DNA of 45,118 nt from Clostridia bacterium (GCA_017474045.1 JAFUHX010000046.1:1-45118), one strand, 5' to 3'. Numbered from the stretch's first letter, positions 1 to 8,621 are shown. The notes: a model not told the origin generated them from the sequence alone. Program-made: numbers and translations.

Positions 1-180
1 CGTACAAAGGTACTCCGAGGGCGAGGTTTGTTTATAGCATAAAACGCAAAAACCTTGTTTTTGCCTGCTTTTGCTGATTTTTACAGTTTTAAAGGGTTTC
101 TTTGGTAGTTCAATATCGAAAGAAACCCTTTAGTTGTCTTGCTTTATGCGGTCTGCACTTTTTTTACAGCCCCTTCCTTT
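1..180 (-). repeat. 3'-end repeat element, copy 1, with hairpin 91-131
   Basis: Read on the minus strand this follows the stop of the secreted protease gene. It shows the family layout: a GCTGTAAAAAAA..GCAGACCGCATAAA flank (about 144-177), then a 13-bp hairpin (AAAGGGTTTCTTT at 91-103 paired with 119-131), then a T/A-rich exit. Bases 1-50 match a second block seen at 27538-27590 (TACAAAGGTAC and TTTATAGCATRAA), so the element probably continues beyond the window. The hairpin can act as a transcription terminator for the gene upstream of it. Confidence 0.75.
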
Positions 181-193
181 TTATTCAGTTTAA

Positions 194-2206
194 TTAATAC
201 ATGATTCGCTTGATAACCGTTCTGTCGGTTTTGCTTCCGTTAGCAAGGAATGCGCTGAGAGTTGTGCAGTTTTGTCCGCCGGGATCGTTGATTATGAAGT
301 CGGAGGTTGAAAAGCTTGTTGTGCTTGTTCCGTTATAGCCTTTAATAACAACCCAGTGCTGTGAACCGCCTGAAGATGTTGTTGCGCCGATGATAACGGG
401 TCTTCCTGACTTAAGCTTTGAATAAATTGTGGAAAGCATGCTGTTTGAAACACGGCAGTTATAAGCTTTAGAGGTCAGACCAACGTTTGAAATGGAGCTC
501 CAGTAAAGGTCGTTGTTGCTGTAGCTAAGCTTCTTCATAACTTCGTTGGGATAAACCGTTTTGCCGGTGTTATATGAATATACCATTGAAATGCAGGTTG
601 TTGTGCAACCGATTGCACCGATTGTTTTGGTTCCGATATAAACATTTTTCCAGCGGCTGTCTCCCTGCTTGAAAAGGGGAACATTGAGGTTGATTTTAGT
701 GTTGTTATTGGGCTTTGAAGTCTTGTAGCAATAGTCAAGGCAGACCCAACCTGAACGAGTGCCGTTTGTGCAACGGATAGAGCTTGAAAAACCCCATGAA
801 CCATTGACTTGACTAATATAGAAGGTTGTTCCTTTAGTCGCAGCTCCGACTGAAGAATAGTTTGATGAGGGACCTTTTCTTACATAAAGTCCGCTTCCGG
901 TGTTTATTGCATAGTAGCCGGTTGAATACCTGCTGACTGCTTTAACAGTTACCTTGCAGGTTGCTGTTTTGCCGTTAGAGGTTCTGACGGTGATTGTTGC
1001 AGTACCTGCGTTTTTAGCTGTTATTGTTCCGCTGCTGCTCACAGAGGCAACAGAGGTGTTGCTTGAAGACCATGAAACGCTTTTGTTTGTTGCGTTGGAG
1101 GGATAAACCGTTGCGCTGAGAGTTTTTGTTGAACCTGCGTTCAAAGAAACTGAAGAAGTGTTGAGGCTTACGCTTGTGGGATTAATTACTGCGCCTGAAA
1201 CAGCGGTAAAGCTGAATTTCTGAGCTGAAGAGAAGTTGCCCTGATAAAGCTGAACATTGGTACCGTTTGAGGAATGTGCGCCGTTGATATCGATATAATA
1301 AGCAGGGTTAAGCTTTGACTGAATGTAGTAGTATCCGTTGCCGGCAGGAATCAGTCTGAAAAGCTGAGCGTTTGACTTGTTAAGCGGCCACAAAGAAATG
1401 TTTTTGCCGTTGAGGGCGAGACCTGTGTGAACATCGAGAGCAAGACCGCTGTTGGAGTCAATGAAATAGTAATAGCCTGAGCCATAATAATAGGCTTTCC
1501 ATTGCTGGTTTTTAACGTTTGCCTTTTGCCAGAGATGAATGTTGGTGTCTGCAGAGGTGTTTCCGCCGCTGACGTCAATAACACTGCCCGGTGCACAGGC
1601 GGGGCTTATGTAATAAGCTTTTGCGTTTGAAAGGGGAGAAGAATATGATGTTTTAACGCTGCCGCGTGCCCAGATGGCATAAATTGTGGTGTTTGCGCTG
1701 ATTGAAACAGACTGACCGGGAGCGTATGCGGCTGTGGAAGCGTTGCGGTCATGGTGCCAACCGAGGAAAGAATAGCCTGAACGGTAGGGCATTGTCTGAC
1801 TGAGGTTAAAGGCTGCATTTTTGGCAACTCTTACTGAAGAGGGAGCGCCACTACCGCCATTCGAGTTATAATAAAGATTGAAATACTGAACTGAGGGGGC
1901 TTTTTTGGTGCAATATCTGAGTGAAACCCAACCGCTTCTGTAGCCATTGGTACATTTAATGCTAGATGTATAACCCCATTCGCCACTTGTTCTGGTGACT
2001 TCGAAGGTTGTACCTTTTGTTGCCGCACCTACGCGTGAGCTGTTTGAAGAGGGTTGCTTTCTGACGTTTGAGCCGTTGTTGCCGGCGATAACATAGGTTC
2101 CGCAGGAATATGAAGCTGCACTTGCAGAAAGGGTGAATATTCCGAAAACCGTTGTCAGAACGAGAATTAACGAAACTGCTTTTAATAAAAATTTACTACG
2201 GGACAT
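194..2206 (-). CDS. Secreted multidomain C39-like cysteine peptidase
   Basis: A 670-residue exported protein. Residues 1-31 are a signal peptide with a basic start, a hydrophobic core and an ASA-A cleavage site. Domains in order: SH3b (about 36-100), InlB/Flg_new-type repeat with GYSFLGW (about 108-180), ricin-type beta-trefoil with QxW-like motifs (about 197-335), Big2 Ig-like (about 343-422), a second SH3b (about 428-495) and a C39_2-type papain-like domain (about 505-670). Candidate catalytic residues are Cys534 in GCTTTC, His617 in QHWVV and Asn640/Asp641 in INDPG. SH3b, ricin and Big2 modules usually bind cell wall or sugars, so a surface or secreted protease or amidase is likely; the substrate cannot be read. 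The start is set by AAAGGAGA eight bases upstream of the ATG. The gene is monocistronic and ends in repeat copy 1. Confidence 0.88.
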   Translation of the reverse strand: MSRSKFLLKAVSLILVLTTVFGIFTLSASAASYSCGTYVIAGNNGSNVRKQPSSNSSRVGAATKGTTFEVTRTSGEWGYTSSIKCTNGYRSGWVSLRYCTKKAPSVQYFNLYYNSNGGSGAPSSVRVAKNAAFNLSQTMPYRSGYSFLGWHHDRNASTAAYAPGQSVSISANTTIYAIWARGSVKTSYSSPLSNAKAYYISPACAPGSVIDVSGGNTSADTNIHLWQKANVKNQQWKAYYYGSGYYYFIDSNSGLALDVHTGLALNGKNISLWPLNKSNAQLFRLIPAGNGYYYIQSKLNPAYYIDINGAHSSNGTNVQLYQGNFSSAQKFSFTAVSGAVINPTSVSLNTSSVSLNAGSTKTLSATVYPSNATNKSVSWSSSNTSVASVSSSGTITAKNAGTATITVRTSNGKTATCKVTVKAVSRYSTGYYAINTGSGLYVRKGPSSNYSSVGAATKGTTFYISQVNGSWGFSSSIRCTNGTRSGWVCLDYCYKTSKPNNNTKINLNVPLFKQGDSRWKNVYIGTKTIGAIGCTTTCISMVYSYNTGKTVYPNEVMKKLSYSNNDLYWSSISNVGLTSKAYNCRVSNSMLSTIYSKLKSGRPVIIGATTSSGGSQHWVVIKGYNGTSTTSFSTSDFIINDPGGQNCTTLSAFLANGSKTDRTVIKRIMY

Positions 2207-2260
2207 AAGATTTCTCCTTTTTTAATTTGATTTTTTCTGATGAGGTGTTCATTCTGAATA

Positions 2261-2287
2261 TCAGGGTGGACTAAGATGAAAATTCAT
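2261..2287 (-). CDS. Possible 8-codon leader ORF upstream of the protease gene
   Basis: On the minus strand AAAGGAGAAATCTTATG occurs here and again at the start of the protease gene 81 bases downstream. The two copies are the same in the ribosome binding site, spacer and ATG. The upstream copy opens an ORF of eight codons (MNFHLSPP) and stops. It is either a regulatory leader peptide or the scar of a duplicated translation start. No amino-acid run typical of attenuators is present. Confidence 0.35.
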   Translation of the reverse strand: MNFHLSPP

Positions 2288-2381
2288 AAGATTTCTCCTT
2301 TGCTGATTGATGTTTTGTTTTTCATCGTGACTATATCGTAAGACATAAAAATTGAAACAAAAAATGGGGGAAATCAAAAAA

Positions 2382-2412
2382 GGAGCTGTAAAAAACGAGT
2401 TTTTACAGCTCC
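2382..2412 (-). terminator. Rho-independent terminator of the TerB-like gene
   Basis: Inverted repeat GGAGCTGTAAAAA with a 4-5 base loop, followed on the minus strand by TTTTTT (A-tract at 2375-2381 on plus). It sits 19 bases beyond the stop at 2431. The stem is nearly the same as that of the terminator after rpoD at 8521. Confidence 0.85.
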
Positions 2413-2430
2413 ATATATATTATTGAAAGG

Positions 2431-2862
2431 TTATTTTGCCAAATCTTTGAGAAAATCACTTTCTTCTCTTGTAATCGTTTCGTCAACCGCGGCAACGATA
2501 AGAGCGAGAATACAGGCGGCAGACCTTCCTTCTTTTGAAAAAGAAGAAATAGCTTTGTTGCTCAGCTCAATGTTTTCTTCGCTTGTAACTGCTTCGCTTT
2601 TTAAAAGAGAAAGAAGATTTTCAGGCTCTGTTGAAAGAAGGTCTGAAATGAACTTCTGTTCAAGAAAAGTGAATTTTCCGTCAGCGGCAATTGCCTGAGA
2701 AATAAAAGTCAGAATAAAAAGCGAAACATTTACCTGAGAGCCTTCGAAATATTTTTCAGCCTCAGCTTCAAAAATTGAAAGCTTGCTCTTTCCTTTGTCA
2801 AGAAGCTCGCCGTAGCTTTTGTTAACATAGCTTTGAAAAATTTCGCTGAAGGGCTTTCCCAT
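2431..2862 (-). CDS. TerB-like domain protein, function unknown
   Basis: A 143-residue soluble, helical and acidic protein. Two segments resemble the acidic helix-turn-helix repeats of the TerB (tellurite resistance B) fold: AADGKFTFLEQKFI (about residues 58-71) and DETITREESDFLKDL (about 126-140). In TerB relatives such D-G-x-x-x-x-E-E motifs form a metal-binding, membrane-associated helical bundle. The start is set by AGAGGTG five bases before the ATG. It has its own promoter at 2890-2935 and its own terminator, so it is monocistronic. No tellurite-resistance genes are nearby and a resistance role should not be assumed. Confidence 0.55.
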   Translation of the reverse strand: MGKPFSEIFQSYVNKSYGELLDKGKSKLSIFEAEAEKYFEGSQVNVSLFILTFISQAIAADGKFTFLEQKFISDLLSTEPENLLSLLKSEAVTSEENIELSNKAISSFSKEGRSAACILALIVAAVDETITREESDFLKDLAK

Positions 2863-2910
2863 AAAAACACCTCTGTGATTTTTGCTTTAGTTTGAATTCT
2901 GTTACCTTAG

Positions 2911-2939
2911 GTTAACACAAAAAAATTCTAAAGTCAACA
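2911..2939 (-). promoter_or_regulatory. Sigma-A promoter of the TerB-like gene with an overlapping palindrome
   Basis: On the minus strand TTGACT is followed by a 17-base spacer and TAACCT. The -10 lies within a near palindrome (GTTAACCTAAGGTAAC, 2902-2917) that could be an operator. The match to the -10 consensus is modest. Confidence 0.45.
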
Positions 2940-2986
2940 AGACCGGTTTTATAATGATTTTTAATTATTCGTTAACAATGTAATAA

Positions 2987-3015
2987 TTGATTTAAGAAAT
3001 ATAATAAAATATAAT
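2987..3015 (+). promoter_or_regulatory. Sigma-A promoter for the small HTH-like gene
   Basis: TTGATT (2987-2992), a 17-base spacer and TATAAT (3010-3015), about 55 bases upstream of the start at 3070. Confidence 0.7.
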
Positions 3016-3069
3016 TTATTCGTTAGAGTGGAAATTGTTTTTTTAAAACAAAATCACAGGAGGACAAAA

Positions 3070-3327
3070 ATGAAATATAGTGAAAAGGAAATTCTCGGCT
3101 TAATTGAAAGATATAATTCAATGAACAGAAAGAATATTACCATCAATCTTTCAACTATTTATAAAACCCATGGATTTAAGAATAAAGACATAATAAGAGA
3201 TTTCGGCTATACGCCCTATAAGGTTAACAGTTGGAGTGCGCTCAGCTCACCAAATGTTCCGACCTTTGAAGACGCAATCAGACTCGCTGTTAAATATAGC
3301 TTTTCAATTGAGGAGCTTTTAAAATAA
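3070..3327 (+). CDS. Small protein with a possible Cro/C1-type HTH
   Basis: An 85-residue lysine-rich protein. The ATG at 3070 is chosen because AGGAGG ends six bases upstream; an earlier in-frame start has no ribosome binding site. The C-terminal half (KNKDIIRDFGYTPYKVNSW..FEDAIRLAVKYSFSIEELLK) has the length and hydrophobic spacing of an XRE-type helix-turn-helix ending in a typical 'xSIEELL' helix. Family assignment is tentative. It is flanked by its own promoter and has no operon partner. The following 100 bases are A/T-rich with no clear terminator. Confidence 0.6.
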   Translation: MKYSEKEILGLIERYNSMNRKNITINLSTIYKTHGFKNKDIIRDFGYTPYKVNSWSALSSPNVPTFEDAIRLAVKYSFSIEELLK

Positions 3328-3419
3328 GAAAAGTTGAGTTTTTAATTTTCTTAAAAAAAGAAAATTTTCAGCTTCTTAAAAAAAGTCTGTCAGTTTCTTT
3401 GAAAAAATCAAAAAAAGTG

Positions 3420-3448
3420 TTGATTTTTATTTTTGGTTGTGATACAAT
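3420..3448 (+). promoter_or_regulatory. Sigma-A promoter of rpmE
   Basis: TTGATT (3420-3425), 17 bases, then TACAAT (3443-3448). A short hairpin (CAGAC..GTCTG, about 3466-3480) follows in the leader just before the ribosome binding site, a position suited to translational control. No clear zinc (Zur) box was recognised. Confidence 0.7.
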
Positions 3449-3504
3449 ACTTCCTGCTAATGTCCAGACGAACTATGTCTGATATCTGAAATGAGGTGAC
3501 AGGA

Positions 3505-3714
3505 ATGAAAGAGGGAATCCATCCTAAATATGAACAGACAACAGTAAAATGTGCTTGCGGCGCAGTAATTGAAACAGGTTCAACAAAGCAGGGCTTGCGT
3601 GTTGACATTTGCTCAAACTGCCATCCGTATTTCACAGGTAAGCAGAAGCTTGTTGACACAGGCGGACGTGTTGACAGATTCAACAAGCGTTTCAATCTTG
3701 CTAAGAATAAATAA
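3505..3714 (+). CDS. rpmE: 50S ribosomal protein L31
   Basis: A 69-residue protein carrying the family signature IHPKY at the N-terminus, HPYFTGKQ in the middle and [11 protein letters not shown] near the C-terminus. It is the zinc-binding (C+) form, with CxC (CACG) and CSNCHP cysteine pairs. L31 binds the large subunit at the central protuberance. The start at 3505 follows GAGGTGA by about six bases. It stands alone with its own promoter; the YigZ-family gene begins 93 bases later. Confidence 0.97.
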   Translation: MKEGIHPKYEQTTVKCACGAVIETGSTKQGLRVDICSNCHPYFTGKQKLVDTGGRVDRFNKRFNLAKNK

Positions 3715-3807
3715 TTATTTAAGTAAGAAAACCATTTCTAAGACGGCACAATTCTTCGAGGTTGTTCCGTCTTGTTTTTTTCTGAATAATAATGAGGCGG
3801 TGAAGCT

Positions 3808-4428
3808 GTGAGTGAATATAAAACAATAAAAAACGAAAACAGCGATGAATTTGTTGTTAAAAAGTCTCGTTTTATCGGCTATGTCAAGCCGGTTACAACT
3901 CAGCAGGAGGCTGTTGATTTTATTAATGAAATAAAAAGCAAGCATTGGGACGCAACCCACAATGTTTATGCCTATGTTTTAAGAGAGGGGCAAATCAGAC
4001 GCTACAGCGACGACGGCGAGCCGCAGGGAACTGCGGGAATTCCCGTTCTTGATGTTCTTTTAAAAGAGGGTGTAACCGACTGTGTTGTTGTGGCAACGCG
4101 CTATTTCGGCGGAATAATGCTTGGAGCCGGCGGACTTGTCAGGGCATATTCCCACACGGCAAAAATTGCTGTTGACAGCGGAAAAATTATAACAATGTCA
4201 CTTTGCAAAATTGCCGCCGTTTCCTGCGACTATACCTATTACGGAAGGTTGACACCGCTGATTTGTCAATTCGGAGGAATTGTTGAAGACACGGAATTTT
4301 CCGACAGCGTGAAGGTGGTTTTCAGAATTCCCGAGAATGATTTTGAAAGGCTTAATGCCCAGATTTTTGACTCAAGCAACGGAAAATATAAAGCAGAAGC
4401 TTTTGACGAAAAATATTGTGAAATATAA
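3808..4428 (+). CDS. YigZ/IMPACT family protein
   Basis: A 206-residue protein of the UPF0029/IMPACT family. The N-terminal domain shows the family signature: KKSRFIGYV, then DATHNVYAYVLR, RYSDDGEPQGTAGIP, and RYFGGIMLGAGGLVRAYS. The C-terminal part is the small ferredoxin-like DUF1949-type domain. The biochemical role of bacterial members is not settled; eukaryotic IMPACT regulates Gcn2. The GTG start at 3808 follows GAGGCGG. dgt follows after about 55 bases and may share its transcript. Confidence 0.92.
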   Translation: MSEYKTIKNENSDEFVVKKSRFIGYVKPVTTQQEAVDFINEIKSKHWDATHNVYAYVLREGQIRRYSDDGEPQGTAGIPVLDVLLKEGVTDCVVVATRYFGGIMLGAGGLVRAYSHTAKIAVDSGKIITMSLCKIAAVSCDYTYYGRLTPLICQFGGIVEDTEFSDSVKVVFRIPENDFERLNAQIFDSSNGKYKAEAFDEKYCEI

Positions 4429-4482
4429 TTCAGGGGAGAATTTCAGATTTTTTTGTATAAGTTAGGTATAGAAGGTGAAAAT

Positions 4483-5481
4483 ATGGATAAAATCAGACTT
4501 CGCAGCCTTGAAAACGAAAGAAAAACGATTTCAGAATACGGAATGTTATGCGCTGAAACAAAGGGAAGGCAACGCTTTGAAGAAGAGTGTTTAATCAGAA
4601 CGGCATATCAGCGTGACCGTGACCGAATTATTCATTCCAGCTCTTTCAGAAGACTGAAACACAAAACTCAGGTTTTTCTCTCTCCCGACAGCGACCACTA
4701 CAGAACCCGTCTGACCCATACCCTTGAGGTTTCTCAGATTGCCCGGACAATAGCCTGCGGACTTTCACTTAATGAAGATTTAACTGAGGCAATTGCTCTC
4801 GGTCATGACCTGGGACACACTCCCTTCGGCCATGCAGGAGAAAGAGCGCTTGACGCGGTATATCCCGGTGGATTCAAACACTATCAGCAAAGCCTCCGTG
4901 TTGTTGATGTTATCGAAAACGAAGGAAAGGGTCTTAACCTGACCTATGAGGTCAGAGACGGTATTGCATGCCACACAAGAGGAAAAGAGGCCGACACTCT
5001 TGAAGGAAGAATTGTTAAGCTTGCCGATAAAATAGCTTATATCAATCATGATATTGATGACGCTGTCAGAGGACAGGTTATCAGCGAAAGAAATCTTCCC
5101 CGTGAAGCAGTTTGCATTTTAGGCGACAGCAAAAGCAAAAGAATAAATACTCTTGTGTGTTCGGTAATTGAAAACACTAAAGACGAGGTCTGCTTCAGCA
5201 ATGAGGTTCAGGGCGCTTTTGATATTCTTCATGAATTTATGTTTGAAAGGGTATATACCAATCCTGTTTGCAAAAGCGAAGAAACCAAGGCAATATCCAT
5301 GATTCAGTCTCTTTATGAATTTTTTGTTCAGCATCCGGACGAGCTTCCAAATGAATATATAAGTATTGCCTGGCGCGAGGGAACAGAAAGGGCAGTTTGC
5401 GACTATATTGCCGGAATGACAGACGGCTATGCGCTGAAAACCTTCTCAAAATATTTTATTCCAAGCGGTTGGTATAAATAA
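4483..5481 (+). CDS. dgt: dGTP triphosphohydrolase-like HD protein
   Basis: A 332-residue cytosolic HD-superfamily enzyme of the deoxyguanosinetriphosphate triphosphohydrolase-like type, which removes triphosphate from dNTPs. The metal-binding set is visible: His79 (RLTHT), His108-Asp109 and His112 in ALGHDLGHTPFGHAG, with the family segment SSSFRRLKHKTQVF just before. The start at 4483 follows GAAGGTGA; an in-frame ATG 30 bases upstream has no ribosome binding site. It lies directly before dnaG. A dgt-like gene before dnaG and rpoD is common in Clostridia and fits coupling of dNTP supply with replication. Confidence 0.93.
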   Translation: MDKIRLRSLENERKTISEYGMLCAETKGRQRFEEECLIRTAYQRDRDRIIHSSSFRRLKHKTQVFLSPDSDHYRTRLTHTLEVSQIARTIACGLSLNEDLTEAIALGHDLGHTPFGHAGERALDAVYPGGFKHYQQSLRVVDVIENEGKGLNLTYEVRDGIACHTRGKEADTLEGRIVKLADKIAYINHDIDDAVRGQVISERNLPREAVCILGDSKSKRINTLVCSVIENTKDEVCFSNEVQGAFDILHEFMFERVYTNPVCKSEETKAISMIQSLYEFFVQHPDELPNEYISIAWREGTERAVCDYIAGMTDGYALKTFSKYFIPSGWYK

Positions 5482-5521
5482 ACCGAAAAATTTTGAATAA
5501 TCCTGAAAGGACGGTGAAAAA

Positions 5522-7288
5522 ATGGCAAGATTCAGCGATGAATTTCTCTCAGAGCTTCACGCAAGATGTGATATTGAACAAATAATCTCTTCCTATGTTC
5601 AGCTTAAGCGAAGAGGCAAAAATCTTGTTGGTCTTTGCCCGTTTCATAACGAAAAAACTCCGTCCTTTACCGTATATCCCGAAAGCCAGAGCTTTTTCTG
5701 CTTTGGTTGCGGTGTTGGCGGAGAAGCAATAAACTTCATCAGGCGGGCGGAAAACCTTGATTATGTTGAAGCTGTTCGTTTTCTCTGCGACAAAGCCGGA
5801 CTTGCCATGCCTCAGGAGAATTATGATAACAGTATGGCAGAAAGGCGAAAAAGAATTTATGAAATAAACAAAGAAGCCGCAAGATTTTTTAACAGCTATC
5901 TTTTTTCTCCTCAAGGCGAAAAAGGGCTTGAATATTTCAAAAGCCGCGGATACACAAAAAAAACACTTGTCCGCTTCGGAATGGGCTATGCACCTGACGA
6001 TTGGCGTCAGTTGATTACCTATATGAGAAGCAAGGGTTATTCTTATGAAGAGCTCTATGCTGCCAATCTTGCTAATAAAAGCGAAAAAAACGGAAAGGTT
6101 AATTATTACGACAGCTTCCGAAATCGCGTAATGGTTCCCATAATTGACGCAAGAGGCAATGTTGTTGCTTTCGGCGGAAGAGTTCTTGACGACAGCAAGC
6201 CGAAATATATCAACACCTCAGACACGCTGGTTTACAAAAAAAGCCTTGGTGTTTTCGGCTTGAATTTTGCCAAAAATACAAAAGAAGAAAGCCTTATTCT
6301 TGTTGAAGGCTATATGGATGCAATTTCTCTTCATCAGGCGGGCTTTGATAATGCAATTGCCTGTCTTGGAACGGCGTTGACCGGTGAAATGGCACACCTT
6401 CTTTCGAGATATTGCAAAGAGATTATTCTTTGCTATGATGCTGACGAAGCGGGTCAGAAGGCTACTCAGAGAGCAATTGGCGTTTTTTCTTCAATAGGAA
6501 TGAAAATGAAGGTCATCAGACTCAGCGGTGGAAAAGACCCTGATGAAATTTTGAAAAAATTTGGCCCTCAGCGATTCAGAGATTTGATTGACGGTGCAGC
6601 TAACGATATTGAATATGACCTTTTGAGAGAAAGACAAAACTATGACCTTGAAACTTCAGACGGAAAGCTGAAATATTTAACAAGAGCAGCTGAAATTCTT
6701 GCTAACTGCGAAGATTCCATTGCTCAGGATATTTATGCTTCAAGGCTTGCTGAAGAGCTTGGGGTTGAAAAACAAACAATTCTTTCAAGAATTGAGGTTT
6801 TAAAAAAGAGAATTTCTTTTAATCAAAGACAAAATAAATTTAAAAATATTCAAAGAGAAGCTGTTTCAATTCAAACAAAGGAAACCGTTCAAAGCGGAAC
6901 CTCACTAAAAGCGGTTAAGGCTCAGAAAAGAATAATTGCTTCTCTGATGAGAAATCCCGATTTTCTTTCTCTGACTCAGGGAAGGCTGGGAATTGAAGAT
7001 TTTACCGTTTCTCATTGTGCCCGTCTTTTTGAGGTTTTAAAAAGAAAAATTGAAGCCGGAGAAAGTCTTGAATACAGCGCAATGGCAGGAGAACTTACCC
7101 CTGACGAAATGAGCGCTCTTGTGGGACTTTGCAAAAAGAACGAGGAGCTTCCCGCAACAAAAAAAGAGTTTATTGATTGTGTTGGGGTCCTCGAAGAAGA
7201 AAAGGCTGAAAAGAAGCGTCGGAGCATTGATCCTTCAAGTCTCGACGGAGAAGATTTTCTCAGTCTTTTCAAAAAGAAAAACACCTGA
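5522..7288 (+). CDS. dnaG: DNA primase
   Basis: A 588-residue primase that makes RNA primers at the replication fork. The N-terminal CHC2 zinc finger uses Cys39, His42, Cys60 and Cys63. The central Toprim domain shows the conserved glutamate in LVEGYMDA (about residue 262) and the acidic pair in CYDADEAG. The C-terminal region should bind DnaB helicase; it is divergent and lysine-rich, as usual in the phylum. Start: AAGGACGGTG just upstream of the ATG. It forms the macromolecular-synthesis operon with rpoD, but rpsU, the usual first gene in proteobacteria, is absent. Confidence 0.97.
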   Translation: MARFSDEFLSELHARCDIEQIISSYVQLKRRGKNLVGLCPFHNEKTPSFTVYPESQSFFCFGCGVGGEAINFIRRAENLDYVEAVRFLCDKAGLAMPQENYDNSMAERRKRIYEINKEAARFFNSYLFSPQGEKGLEYFKSRGYTKKTLVRFGMGYAPDDWRQLITYMRSKGYSYEELYAANLANKSEKNGKVNYYDSFRNRVMVPIIDARGNVVAFGGRVLDDSKPKYINTSDTLVYKKSLGVFGLNFAKNTKEESLILVEGYMDAISLHQAGFDNAIACLGTALTGEMAHLLSRYCKEIILCYDADEAGQKATQRAIGVFSSIGMKMKVIRLSGGKDPDEILKKFGPQRFRDLIDGAANDIEYDLLRERQNYDLETSDGKLKYLTRAAEILANCEDSIAQDIYASRLAEELGVEKQTILSRIEVLKKRISFNQRQNKFKNIQREAVSIQTKETVQSGTSLKAVKAQKRIIASLMRNPDFLSLTQGRLGIEDFTVSHCARLFEVLKRKIEAGESLEYSAMAGELTPDEMSALVGLCKKNEELPATKKEFIDCVGVLEEEKAEKKRRSIDPSSLDGEDFLSLFKKKNT

Positions 7289-7310
7289 AAATCAGAAACA
7301 ATCTGATTTT
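7288..7310 (+). terminator. Weak hairpin between dnaG and rpoD
   Basis: AAAATCAG paired with CTGATTTT across a seven-base loop, starting at the dnaG stop and followed by TTCTG rather than a clean T-run. It could be a partial terminator or a processing site that lets rpoD be expressed more than dnaG. Confidence 0.5.
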
Positions 7311-7415
7311 TCTGAAACAACCTGTTAAAAAACATTTTCAAAGCGGCTCTTCAGAACTTAGCGGCGGCTTTTGTGATGTTTACCATAGATAAAAAAGAAA
7401 GGCAAGGAAGTTTTT

Positions 7416-8507
7416 ATGGAAGCAAACGAGAAAAAATCATTGATGAAGGCTCTTATCGACAGAGGTGTAGCAGCAGGAAAAATCGATTCAACCGAAATTG
7501 ACGCCCTCACAGTTGAGGCAGACCTTGAGGTTGAAGACATTGAAAAGCTTTATTCAACTTTGGAAAGCATGAATGTTGAAATCATTGAAACTCTTGACAC
7601 CGATATTTTTTCAAATATTCCCGAAGACGGCGGTGAGTCAAAGGAATACAGCGAAGATATGGCTTCAACCGAAACAAAAAGCACTTCAGTTGATGACCCC
7701 GTTAAAGTTTATCTTAAGGATATCGGCAGAGTTCCTCTTTTAACTCCTGAAGAAGAAATTGAGCTTGCAATCAGAATCGCTCAGGACGATCAGGATGCAA
7801 AAGACCGCTTGACTAAAGCAAACCTCAGACTCGTTGTCAGCATTGCCAAAAAATATACCGGAAGAGGAATGATGTTCCTTGACCTTATTCAAGAGGGTAA
7901 CCTTGGTCTTATTAAGGCTGTTGATAAGTTTGACTACACAAAAGGCTTCAAGTTTTCAACCTATGCAACATGGTGGATAAGACAGGCTATTACAAGAGCT
8001 ATCGCTGACCAGGGAAGAACAATCAGAATTCCTGTTCACATGGTTGAAACCATCAATAAAGTTAAGAAAACAAGCAGCATGCTTCTTCACAGAAACGGAA
8101 AAGATCCTTCAGCTGAAGAAATTGCCAAAGAGCTTGGAATGACCGCCGACAAGGTCAGAGAAATTCTCAGAATTTCTCAGGAGCCCGTTTCTCTTGAAAC
8201 GCCCATCGGTGAAGAAGAAGACAGCCATCTTGGCGATTTCATTCCCGACGACGATGCTCCGTCTCCTGCTGACGCAGCGGCAATGACCTTCCTTCGCGAA
8301 AGAGTGAATGAGGTTCTTGAAACCCTCACTCCAAGAGAAGCTGAGGTTCTCAGACTGCGTTTCGGTCTTAAAGACGGTTCTGTTCAGACTTTGGAAGAAG
8401 TTGGAAACGCTTTCGGCGTAACAAGAGAGCGTATTCGCCAGATTGAAGCCAAGGCGCTGAGAAAGCTTCGCCATCCTTCAAGAAGCAAGCACCTTAAAGA
8501 CTTATAA
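7416..8507 (+). CDS. rpoD: Housekeeping RNA polymerase sigma factor SigA/RpoD
   Basis: A 363-residue primary sigma factor, close to the length of SigA in Firmicutes. Region 1.1 is short and acidic (about 1-75). Region 1.2 carries [17 protein letters not shown]. Regions 2.1-2.4 carry [34 protein letters not shown] and [13 protein letters not shown] (-10 recognition). Region 3 carries [12 protein letters not shown]. Region 4.2 carries [20 protein letters not shown] (-35 recognition). It directs the TTGACA/TATAAT promoters found through the window. The start follows AAGGAAG. It is the last gene of the dnaG-rpoD unit. Confidence 0.98.
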   Translation: MEANEKKSLMKALIDRGVAAGKIDSTEIDALTVEADLEVEDIEKLYSTLESMNVEIIETLDTDIFSNIPEDGGESKEYSEDMASTETKSTSVDDPVKVYLKDIGRVPLLTPEEEIELAIRIAQDDQDAKDRLTKANLRLVVSIAKKYTGRGMMFLDLIQEGNLGLIKAVDKFDYTKGFKFSTYATWWIRQAITRAIADQGRTIRIPVHMVETINKVKKTSSMLLHRNGKDPSAEEIAKELGMTADKVREILRISQEPVSLETPIGEEEDSHLGDFIPDDDAPSPADAAAMTFLRERVNEVLETLTPREAEVLRLRFGLKDGSVQTLEEVGNAFGVTRERIRQIEAKALRKLRHPSRSKHLKDL

Positions 8508-8520
8508 TTCTGAATTTTTC

Positions 8521-8559
8521 AGGAGCTGTAAAAATGAGTTTTTTACAGCTCCTTTTTTT
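8521..8559 (+). terminator. Rho-independent terminator after rpoD
   Basis: A 14-bp perfect stem (AGGAGCTGTAAAAA, 8521-8534, with 8540-8553), a five-base loop and a T-tract of eight bases. It begins 14 bases after the stop. Confidence 0.95.
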
Positions 8560-8592
8560 CGATAAGACGGAAAAATTCTTGCTTAATGTCTA

Positions 8593-8621
8593 TTGACATA
8601 TACCCTGGGGGAGTATATAAT
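8593..8621 (+). promoter_or_regulatory. csoR-copA promoter with a CsoR-type operator in the spacer
   Basis: Consensus TTGACA (8593-8598), exactly 17 bases, then consensus TATAAT (8616-8621). The spacer is TATACCCTGGGGGAGTA, an imperfect inverted repeat with the C/G-run core and TATAC..GTATA ends known from CsoR operators. A tetrameric CsoR bound here would cover the whole polymerase spacer, and copper binding would release it. Site identity is by pattern and by its position directly before csoR. Confidence 0.88.

Noticed and set aside
2431-2862. The TerB-like gene as a tellurite resistance determinant
   Set aside because: The similarity is to the fold only; none of the other ter genes is present.
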